From positions 88,928 through 124,507 of the forward strand of contig NZ_JAFLVT010000015.1 of assembly GCF_017316025.1 (NCBI RefSeq): a DNA stretch of 35,580 bases. The letters run 5' to 3'. A program made the position numbers and the translations under genes. Below are positions 9,209-15,451 of the stretch, in pieces (positions within the stretch are counted from its first letter, which is position 1; each line of letters begins with the position of its first letter). The notes under the pieces are model-generated. The model did not search any database and was not told the DNA's origin. It worked only from the letters and a program-made list of their open reading frames with translations. This stretch comes from Candidatus Enterococcus myersii (GTDB taxonomy: Bacteria; Bacillota; Bacilli; Lactobacillales; Enterococcaceae).

Positions 9209-9463
9209 CTACTTAGCGATTTTTTTGCTTAAACGAGCTTTATCGCGGTTAGCTTTATTTTTGTGGATCAAGCCTTTAGTTTCGGCCATATCGATCGCTT
9301 TGCTAGCTTCTTTATACAAAGCTTCTACGTTGTCGGCACCAGCTTCGACAGCTTGTTCGAATTTTTTGATGCTTGAACGCACAGCACTCATTTGAGATGA
9401 ATTTTTAGCGTTAGCAGCAGTGCTAGTTTTCACGCGTTTGATTGCAGATTCAATGTTTGGCAT
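9209..9463 (-). CDS. rpsT: 30S ribosomal protein S20
   Basis: Small 16S rRNA-binding protein of the 30S subunit. The 84 residues start [18 protein letters not shown] and end [18 protein letters not shown], the standard S20 pattern, rich in Lys and Ala. The start at 9463 has GGAGGT 7 bases upstream; the frame is open further upstream to 9550, but that region contains the promoter and is not coding. Single-gene transcript with its own strong promoter and terminator. Confidence 0.97.
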   Translation of the reverse strand: MPNIESAIKRVKTSTAANAKNSSQMSAVRSSIKKFEQAVEAGADNVEALYKEASKAIDMAETKGLIHKNKANRDKARLSKKIAK

Positions 9464-9521
9464 AAGTTTCACCTCCGAATAAAAAGTTTTGCATGATAAG
9501 TCATACAAATCAACACTAATC

Positions 9522-9550
9522 ATTATACCCAAACATTGTAAGCAATGCAA
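9522..9550 (-). promoter_or_regulatory. rpsT promoter
   Basis: On the minus strand: TTGCAT, a 17-base spacer and a perfect TATAAT. The leader to the rpsT start is about 55 bases. This is one of the strongest sigma-A promoters in the window, fitting a ribosomal protein gene. Confidence 0.8.
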
Positions 9551-9617
9551 TAAAAGTTGTAAAGAAATTTTACTTAACAGAAAAAGTTAAAAAAATAGCG
9601 CAAACAAAAATGAAATA

Positions 9618-9626
9618 TGCTATGAT
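9618..9626 (+). promoter_or_regulatory. Extended -10 promoter of the phosphate transporter
   Basis: TGCTATGAT is an extended -10 with no convincing -35. It is about 44 bases upstream of the TTG start at 9670. Confidence 0.5.
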
Positions 9627-9669
9627 ACTAACGTAAAAAAACAAATCTGCTTTTTGGTGGTGTAATTTT

Positions 9670-10689
9670 TTGAGTATAGCATTAGTTGTAACGATTACCC
9701 TGGTAATGGGCGTTATTTTTGTCAACGGATGGACTGACGCACCCAATGCCATTGCGACGGCTGTTTCTACACGGGTTCTAAAACCAAACGTGGCAATCTG
9801 GATCGCGGTAATTATGAACTTTCTTGGCGCATTAGTGATGACTTATTTTAATGCACAAGTTGCAGAAACAATCAGTAATATTGTAAGTTTTGACGCCCAA
9901 GGGAATATCGGCGCCTCACAAGTAGCACTGGCAGCTTCACTTTTTTCAATTGTTGTCTGGGCAGTCGCGGCTTGGTATTTTGGTATTCCCACCAGTGAAT
10001 CCCATGCGTTAATTGCTGGTTTAACTGGTTCTGCAATGGCTTTAGGCGGTCTTGGTGCCGTTAATGGACAAGAGTGGATTAAAGTGTTAATTGGTTTAGT
10101 CGTGTCTACAATCTTAGGTTTTGGTGGTGGCTATTTAATTACTAAGCTCATTGCGCTTATTTTTCGCGATGTTCCAAGAAGAAAAGCCAACAAGTTTTTT
10201 ACTGTCGGCCAAGCTATTGCAGCGGCAGCCAATGCCTTTTTACATGGCGCTCAAGATGGACAGAAATTTATGGGAGTCTTTATGTTAGGCCTTTACTATA
10301 ACAATTTGGCCGAAAAAACTGGTGGTGGTTTTACCATTCCACTATGGGTAATGGCGTTATGTTCGATCACGATGGGGATTGGAACTTCCGTTGGTGGTAT
10401 GAAAATTATTAAATCGGTCGGAATGGATATGGTGAAACTAGAAAAATATCAAGGCTTCTCTGCTGACGTAAGTGCAGCAATTGTTTTATTTCTAGCTTCA
10501 GTCTTTGGTATTCCAGTTTCCACTACCCATACTAAAACGACTGCTATTATGGGCGTAGGCGCATCAAGACGACTTTCCAGTGTGGATTGGCGGATTGTAA
10601 AAGAAATGATTTTTGCCTGGGTAATGACATTTCCAGGTTGTGGTTTAATTGCCTATTTAATGGCGAAATTATTTGTTGCAATCTTTTAA
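9670..10689 (+). CDS. Inorganic phosphate transporter, PiT family
   Basis: Low-affinity phosphate (metal-phosphate) symporter in the cell membrane, 339 residues with about ten hydrophobic segments. The two internally repeated PiT signatures are present: GWTDAPNAIATAVSTRVL near the N-terminus and, in the second half, FLHGAQDGQKFMGV; the paired GIPTSESHALIAGL and GIPVSTTHTKTTAI loops are also diagnostic. The start codon is TTG at 9670, with a TGGTGGTG ribosome site about 7 bases upstream. The PhoU-like DUF47 gene follows 21 bases after the stop, the usual partner for PiT. Confidence 0.94.
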   Translation: MSIALVVTITLVMGVIFVNGWTDAPNAIATAVSTRVLKPNVAIWIAVIMNFLGALVMTYFNAQVAETISNIVSFDAQGNIGASQVALAASLFSIVVWAVAAWYFGIPTSESHALIAGLTGSAMALGGLGAVNGQEWIKVLIGLVVSTILGFGGGYLITKLIALIFRDVPRRKANKFFTVGQAIAAAANAFLHGAQDGQKFMGVFMLGLYYNNLAEKTGGGFTIPLWVMALCSITMGIGTSVGGMKIIKSVGMDMVKLEKYQGFSADVSAAIVLFLASVFGIPVSTTHTKTTAIMGVGASRRLSSVDWRIVKEMIFAWVMTFPGCGLIAYLMAKLFVAIF

Positions 10690-10710
10690 TTTAGATAAGG
10701 AGCTTATACA

Positions 10711-11334
10711 ATGGCACGAAGAAAACAATATGATTTTTTAGGTGCAATGGCACATTTGACCCAAAATGCAGCGGATGCAGCAGAAGTGTTAGTGCAATTG
10801 GTAAAAAATTATTCTGCAGAAACGCTAACATTAGAGGCAGAGAAAATTCATGATTTGGAAAAAGAAGGCGACCGCATTGTGACGGAGCTGACTAATGAAT
10901 TGTATGATGCATTTATAACCCCTATTGATCGGGAAGATATTTTGATTATAGCAGAAAGAATCGATGATATTTTAGACGGGATTAATGCCTTGACTTATCT
11001 TTTTGAAAACTTAGCTATTACTAAAATGCGTCCACAAACAGATGAATTTGCTAAAATGGTTTTAACAGCAACAAACGGAGTTCATACGGCGATGCTAGAA
11101 TTTCCGAAGTTTAAACATTCAAAAACTTTGAAGAAAATGATTGATGAAGTAAATCAGGTTGAATCAGAGTCTGACCGCCTATATTCTGAATTGAAAAAAG
11201 GCTTGTTTACCGAAGAAACTGACGTTTTAGAAATTATTAAATGGAAAGACGTCTATGATCGTTTGGAACAAATCGTTAATGCTAGTGAAGATGCTGTGGA
11301 TATTATTGACGGCATGGTAATTAAAAATACTTAA
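10711..11334 (+). CDS. DUF47 (PhoU-like) phosphate transport regulator
   Basis: Cytoplasmic helical-bundle protein of 207 residues, related to PhoU and YkaA, that usually accompanies PiT transporters and probably gates or regulates them. Seen in the sequence: Glu/Asp-rich helices typical of metal-binding PhoU repeats (IHDLEKEGDRIVTEL, then IDDILDGINALTYL, and VESESDRLYSELKKGLF). AAGGAG precedes the ATG. It ends in a strong terminator, making a two-gene operon with the transporter. Confidence 0.92.
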   Translation: MARRKQYDFLGAMAHLTQNAADAAEVLVQLVKNYSAETLTLEAEKIHDLEKEGDRIVTELTNELYDAFITPIDREDILIIAERIDDILDGINALTYLFENLAITKMRPQTDEFAKMVLTATNGVHTAMLEFPKFKHSKTLKKMIDEVNQVESESDRLYSELKKGLFTEETDVLEIIKWKDVYDRLEQIVNASEDAVDIIDGMVIKNT

Positions 11335-11336
11335 TG

Positions 11337-11378
11337 AAAAGGTGCGGGCAAGTTTTATGACTTGTCCGCACCTTTTTT
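11337..11378 (+). terminator. Terminator of the phosphate transporter operon
   Basis: AAAAGGTGCGGGCAAGT pairs with ACTTGTCCGCACCTTTT (one G-T pair) around a 6-base loop, followed by further T residues. Confidence 0.92.
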
Positions 11379-11521
11379 AAACAAAAAAATTTACGTTGAC
11401 CTGCTAAGCTGTTATTTTTCAATAACGTAAAAGTTTCATCTAGCTATTTTTATAGCAAACACGTTTATTTTTAGCGGTGTCTTTTTTAGTAAATGACGAG
11501 GTATTTTGCTAAGTTATAAAT

Positions 11522-11557
11522 AAAAGGTGTGGCATCGCTTTGATGCCACACCTTTTG
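11522..11557. terminator. Terminator of uppP, bidirectional
   Basis: AAAAGGTGTGGCATC and GATGCCACACCTTTT form a perfect 15-base stem with a 5-base loop. It sits 21 bases beyond the uppP stop and works mainly for that minus-strand gene; it could also catch read-through from the phosphate operon. Confidence 0.92.
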
Positions 11558-11577
11558 TTTTGTTCAATGAAAAAAAA

Positions 11578-12411
11578 TTACATTGCGATTAGCCAATAAC
11601 CAATTAAGATAACCCCTAAAATAATTCGGTACCAGCCAAAAATGGTAAAGTCGTTTTTCTTGATGTAGTTCATTAAAAATTTAATTGCTAATACTGAAAC
11701 GATGAAAGATACGGCAGTACCAACTAATAATACAATTGTACTTTGGAAGCTAAAACTGTTGCCATGCATAATAAATTTTACAATTTTCAAACCACTGGCA
11801 CCAATCATCGTAGGAATTCCCATAAAGAAAGAAAATTCGGTGGCAACAAAACGAGAAGCCCCGATTAAAATACCACCCAAGATTGTCGCACCAGAGCGGG
11901 AAGTACCAGGCACTAATGATAATACTTGGAACATCCCGACGATTAATGCTGCTTTGTAAGTAAATTTATTTAAATCTGTACATTTTGGTGTTACATTTTT
12001 GTTGCGCTTTTCCACCACGATAAAAGCAATCCCGTAAATAATCAGCATCAATGCGACTGGGAAAAACTTATGGAAATGTGCATCTAACCAATCATCTAAA
12101 GGTAATCCGATAATAACTGATGGAATAACGGCTACAACAACTTTAAACCAAAGATTCCAAGTATCTTTTTTCTCAATCTCACTTTTACGAGGAGAAAAAG
12201 GATTCAATTTATTAAAGTAAAGATAGATAACCGCAAGTATTGCACCTAATTGAATCACAACGTTAAACATTGTCATAAAGGCTTCTGATTCTTGCAGCTT
12301 GATAAATTCATTAGCCAAAATTAAGTGTCCAGTACTACTAATTGGCAACCATTCTGTGATTCCTTCAATGATTCCTAGAATAATCGCTTTTAAAATGTTA
12401 AGCAAAAACAT
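11578..12411 (-). CDS. uppP: Undecaprenyl-diphosphatase UppP (BacA)
   Basis: Membrane enzyme that dephosphorylates undecaprenyl diphosphate to recycle the lipid carrier of cell-wall synthesis; higher activity gives bacitracin tolerance. The two family motifs are intact: [17 protein letters not shown] (Glu16-Glu20, Ser26, His29) and [14 protein letters not shown]. Length 277 residues with about eight membrane segments is normal. The start at 12411 has AAGGAA upstream, and a sigma-A promoter is visible at 12482-12510. Confidence 0.96.
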   Translation of the reverse strand: MFLLNILKAIILGIIEGITEWLPISSTGHLILANEFIKLQESEAFMTMFNVVIQLGAILAVIYLYFNKLNPFSPRKSEIEKKDTWNLWFKVVVAVIPSVIIGLPLDDWLDAHFHKFFPVALMLIIYGIAFIVVEKRNKNVTPKCTDLNKFTYKAALIVGMFQVLSLVPGTSRSGATILGGILIGASRFVATEFSFFMGIPTMIGASGLKIVKFIMHGNSFSFQSTIVLLVGTAVSFIVSVLAIKFLMNYIKKNDFTIFGWYRIILGVILIGYWLIAM

Positions 12412-12481
12412 GCTTTCATTCCTTTCTTAACTTGATAAGTTTGTAGTTGGCACTAAGCGCCATAAAAAGATTACAGGCTCT

Positions 12482-12510
12482 AGTATACCCTTAAATTTTT
12501 GGAAAACCAA
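12482..12510 (-). promoter_or_regulatory. uppP promoter
   Basis: Minus strand TTGGTT, a 17-base spacer and TATACT. The leader of about 65 bases contains a small GGC...GCC hairpin (about 12450-12463). Confidence 0.65.
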
Positions 12511-12531
12511 TTGCTTTATTGAGTCTTTTAT

Positions 12532-12572
12532 AAAAAAAAGACAATCCGCAAAATTTTTTGACGGACTGTCTA
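12532..12572 (-). terminator. Terminator of the MBL/histidine phosphatase operon
   Basis: On the minus strand AGACAGTCCG pairs with CGGATTGTCT (one mismatch), followed by a long T run. It lies about 40 bases beyond the stop codon of the histidine phosphatase gene. Confidence 0.8.
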
Positions 12573-12612
12573 AAGGGAAAATATTTTTTTAAAAACTTAT
12601 TGAATTAAACGT

Positions 12613-13320
12613 TTAAGCTAGAAGGTTTTTTGAAATCTTTTTGCCCTCTTCAATAAAATTAGTAGAACCGACTTCTTCGATGGAAAAATTGCCATTTTCG
12701 TCATAAGTTAACCGAGTGACACTCCCGTTTTGCAAATCGACCCGAACCGGTTGTGTTTCGTCGATTAAATTGAGTAAAAAGGCAATCGTGAAGCCGTGGG
12801 AAACAATGACAGCTTTGCCGCCACCTTTTTTTTGCACGCGATGTGCAATATCTTCAAAACCAGAAAGTACGCGATTTTTAATTGTTTCAAAATCTTCTGC
12901 CCAATTAGCAGTGTCGGCATCTTTAACAGCTTCAGCAATTTTTTCAAATGAAATGTTAGTTTCCCACATTTCTTCGCTGTCTTTAAAGTTTAAAACTCGA
13001 GGCAAAACACCCCACATTTCAGAATCATAACCACCTTCTAAAGAACCCCAGCACCACTCTCTGATGCGATTGTCTATCGAGTAAGGAATTTTATTCCCAT
13101 CACTATGTTCACCTAAGACGATCCGCATTGTTTCGATTGCGCGGCCAGAATCACTGGAGACAGCTTCAACGAAGTCTGTTTCTTTTAAACCAAGACCTAA
13201 ATAATGAATCATTTGGGCGCCTTGTTCCGTTAGGGGAGTGTCACACCATCCTTGTGCTCTTTGCAGTGCATTAAACATTGTTTTGCCATGACGAATAACA
13301 TAAAGTTCAACTTTTTCCAT
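12613..13320 (-). CDS. Histidine phosphatase family protein
   Basis: Phosphoglycerate-mutase-like phosphatase of 235 residues. The catalytic pieces are present: VIRHGKTMFN (phosphohistidine), the SSDSGRAIET Arg, REWCWGSLEG with the acid Glu, and IVSHGFTIAFLLNL with the second His. It lacks the NERHYGAL and C-terminal features of a glycolytic mutase, so it is more likely a phosphatase on a small phospho-compound of unknown identity. AAGGAGA lies upstream of the start. It is 48 bases downstream of the metallo-hydrolase gene and ends at a terminator, so the two form one operon. Confidence 0.9.
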   Translation of the reverse strand: MEKVELYVIRHGKTMFNALQRAQGWCDTPLTEQGAQMIHYLGLGLKETDFVEAVSSDSGRAIETMRIVLGEHSDGNKIPYSIDNRIREWCWGSLEGGYDSEMWGVLPRVLNFKDSEEMWETNISFEKIAEAVKDADTANWAEDFETIKNRVLSGFEDIAHRVQKKGGGKAVIVSHGFTIAFLLNLIDETQPVRVDLQNGSVTRLTYDENGNFSIEEVGSTNFIEEGKKISKNLLA

Positions 13321-13368
13321 CTTGAAATCTCCTTTTTAATTCTTTAACTTTTAGTAAAATAGTAAATT

Positions 13369-14001
13369 CTAACGTGTTGCTAGAAAAAACGGATTGGATT
13401 TTTTTTCGCGTTCAACAGTAGTTGCCTCACCATGACCCGGATAGACGGGAAATTCATCTGGTAAAGTAAAAAGTTCTGTTTTGATACTGGTCAATAGCTG
13501 TTCAAGATTGCCTGTTGGTAAATCGGTACGCCCGATACTGCCACGGAATAAGGCATCGCCACTGATAACAAAAGAATCAAAAATAAAGCTAACACTCCCA
13601 ATGGAATGACCCGGAGTTGCCACAACCTCAAAAGTCATACCGCCTAGCGTGTATTCTTTTAATTCAAATAAAAAGTCTGCTGGTGCAACAAGAATGTTTT
13701 CCAGCTCATCGTGTCTTCCCAGGCCAGAAAGATTCATAATCGGATCTTGCAACCAATCTGCCTCTAAGGGACTAACATAAAGAGGAATGTTGTAGTAATC
13801 GCGTAATTCATCGACAGCTCCAATGTGGTCATAGTGGGTATGGGTCAATAAAATTGCTACCGGTTTTGCCTTTAACTTTTCTATTTCTTGGATAATAATT
13901 GGACCATCCGCACCGGGATCGATAATTAAAAGATTTTCTTTATCAGCTACTAAATAGCAATTTTCTTGAATTGCCCCGGTTGGAATTTTGATAATTTCCA
14001 T
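13369..14001 (-). CDS. MBL-fold metallo-hydrolase, YqgX/glyoxalase II-like
   Basis: Cytoplasmic metallo-beta-lactamase-fold hydrolase of 210 residues, like B. subtilis YqgX and hydroxyacylglutathione hydrolases. The metal site is complete: THTHYDHIG (His54, His56, Asp58, His59), ATPGHSIGSV, SGDALFRGSIGRTDLP and YPGHGEATTVE. It lacks the long C-terminal domain of true glyoxalase II, as is usual for bacterial relatives. The start at 14001 follows GGAGGCGAAGAA; an upstream in-frame ATG at 14022 is nearly at the predicted transcript 5' end and is less likely. The physiological thioester or other substrate is unknown. Confidence 0.92.
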   Translation of the reverse strand: MEIIKIPTGAIQENCYLVADKENLLIIDPGADGPIIIQEIEKLKAKPVAILLTHTHYDHIGAVDELRDYYNIPLYVSPLEADWLQDPIMNLSGLGRHDELENILVAPADFLFELKEYTLGGMTFEVVATPGHSIGSVSFIFDSFVISGDALFRGSIGRTDLPTGNLEQLLTSIKTELFTLPDEFPVYPGHGEATTVEREKKSNPFFLATR

Positions 14002-14033
14002 TTCTTCGCCTCCAAACAACATTTGTCTCCTTC

Positions 14034-14062
14034 AGTATAGCGTAAAGAACAAAAACAAACAA
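14034..14062 (-). promoter_or_regulatory. Promoter of the metallo-hydrolase/phosphatase operon
   Basis: Minus strand TTGTTT, a 17-base spacer and TATACT. Transcription would start near 14027, leaving a 25-base leader to the chosen start. Confidence 0.65.
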
Positions 14063-14096
14063 AGGGAGATGTCTGAAGTAGCCCTTTGTATAAATA

Positions 14097-14105
14097 TGCT
14101 ATGAT
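14097..14105 (+). promoter_or_regulatory. Extended -10 promoter of the B3/B4 gene
   Basis: TGCTATGAT extended -10 without a clear -35. It lies inside the longer open frame that begins at 14086, so translation must start downstream, in agreement with the ATG at 14140. Confidence 0.5.
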
Positions 14106-14139
14106 AAAAGAAAAAAGTTGCAGTGGGGGTAGAAAAAAG

Positions 14140-14835
14140 ATGAAATTTTATCTGAGGGATAGTTTAGTTCAATTAGGTATGACAGCCATCGTACTAGCAA
14201 AAGTAACAAATGTTACACCAGATGTTCCGTTAACCAAAGAGTTGGAAAACTATATTACCGCAAGTGAAGAATTAGCGGCAAATTATGATCGAGAGGCGAT
14301 TCGTGTTCATTCAGTTATTGCGGGTTATCGTGCCAAGATGCAAGCAATCGGTCAGAGTGTAAAAAAAAATCCCCCCACAGCAGAAGCCTTGATCAAAAAT
14401 ATTCAGCGACGTGGAAGTATGCCGCGGGTAAATAGTATTGTAGATTTATACAATGCAGAAGCACTGCACTCATTTTTGGCCATTGGTGCCCATGATTTTG
14501 ATACCATTACTGAATTTGTTGAATTTACACGAGCCTATGAAGCGACCGTTTTTTTTCCAATTGGCTCTAATGAAAAACAAGTTAGCGTAGGAGATATAAT
14601 TTATCGCGATCAAAAAGGCGTGATGGCGTATCTTGATGCCCGTGATGGCGAAGCTTATAAAATCACACCAAAGACGAAAAACCTATTATTAATCATGCAA
14701 GGAAATGCCAATACCGATGTCCCTTCACGAATCGCGGCATTAAAAAGAGTCTGTGAAAATATTAAAAAAATATGTCCTTTATCAGCTTATGAAATTGCTG
14801 TTGTTACGCAAAAAGATGACACTTTTTTTGAATAA
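14140..14835 (+). CDS. Solo B3/B4 (PheRS beta-like) domain protein
   Basis: A 231-residue cytoplasmic protein formed by a free-standing B3/B4 tRNA-binding/editing-like domain, found inside the beta subunit of phenylalanyl-tRNA synthetase. Seen: PRVNSIVDLYNAEALHSFL followed by IGAHDFDTI, the segment that lines the B3/B4 pocket, and SVGDIIYRDQKGVMAYLDAR. Stand-alone members are widespread but their role is unsettled; deacylation of mischarged tRNA is a reasonable guess. GGGGGT lies 9 bases before ATG 14140. There is no synthetase gene nearby. Confidence 0.88.
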   Translation: MKFYLRDSLVQLGMTAIVLAKVTNVTPDVPLTKELENYITASEELAANYDREAIRVHSVIAGYRAKMQAIGQSVKKNPPTAEALIKNIQRRGSMPRVNSIVDLYNAEALHSFLAIGAHDFDTITEFVEFTRAYEATVFFPIGSNEKQVSVGDIIYRDQKGVMAYLDARDGEAYKITPKTKNLLLIMQGNANTDVPSRIAALKRVCENIKKICPLSAYEIAVVTQKDDTFFE

Positions 14836-14838
14836 TTT

Positions 14839-14872
14839 TTGACATCTTTGCTGCTTTCTTCGTTGTTATAAT
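14839..14872 (+). promoter_or_regulatory. Promoter of the holin-like gene
   Basis: A perfect TATAAT (14867-14872) with a TGT extension, 18 bases before the start codon. A perfect TTGACA lies at 14839-14844, but the spacer is 22 bases, too long for normal sigma-A use, so the extended -10 probably carries the activity. Confidence 0.55.
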
Positions 14873-14889
14873 GAAGGGGGGAGAAGAAG

Positions 14890-15270
14890 ATGTATCAAGA
14901 GTTTTGGCATTTTTTATTGTATTTGCAAGGTACAGGGATTTTTAATGTAGTAGCAGTTTTAGCAATTGCGATGATTTTTGACTTTTTTAGTGGTATGGTA
15001 GTGGCTAAAATCAAAGGGGCGATATCTTCTCGGATTGGCATTAATGGGATTATTCGAAAACTGGCAAGCATGTTATTGTTACTGTTCTTTGTTCCAGTCG
15101 CCTTTATTTTGCCAGCTAAAACGGGTGTCGCCATGTTATGGGTCTTTTATTTAGGCTACTTATGTTTAGAAATTGAATCTATTTTTGAAAACTATCGTAA
15201 ACTTGGCTTTGATATGACGATCTTTACAAAGTTTTTGGCCGAAATCGTTGCATTATGGAAACGCAAATAA
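14890..15270 (+). CDS. Phage holin family membrane protein
   Basis: A 126-residue protein with three or four hydrophobic helices and a basic tail (LWKRK). IFDFFSGMVVAKIKG and INGIIRKLASMLLLLFF match the holin_4/toxin-secretion holin family, small membrane proteins that make pores for endolysins in phages. No endolysin or other phage gene is adjacent, and the gene has its own promoter and terminator, so it is a chromosomal holin-like protein rather than prophage debris. It could help export wall-active or other proteins; this is inference. The start codon at 14890 follows GGGGGGAG. Confidence 0.85.
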   Translation: MYQEFWHFLLYLQGTGIFNVVAVLAIAMIFDFFSGMVVAKIKGAISSRIGINGIIRKLASMLLLLFFVPVAFILPAKTGVAMLWVFYLGYLCLEIESIFENYRKLGFDMTIFTKFLAEIVALWKRK

Positions 15271-15296
15271 AAACCACAAAATAAATGAATTGACTT

Positions 15297-15330
15297 AAAA
15301 AAGCTGTGACAAAAGTGTCATGGCTTTTTG
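15297..15330 (+). terminator. Terminator of the holin-like gene
   Basis: AAAAAGCTGTGACA pairs with TGTCATGGCTTTTT, 14 base pairs including two G-T wobbles, around a 4-base loop, ending in T5. Confidence 0.85.
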
Positions 15331-15451
15331 GCTTTTAAAAGACCTATATAGCCCTAATAGAAAAGTCAGCTTCCAGTTGTTTTGGTTTTTAATTTCTGTT
15401 AAATTGAGTTGTATTTTAAAAAGATGACTTAAATTATTGGGAGGTGAGCCT

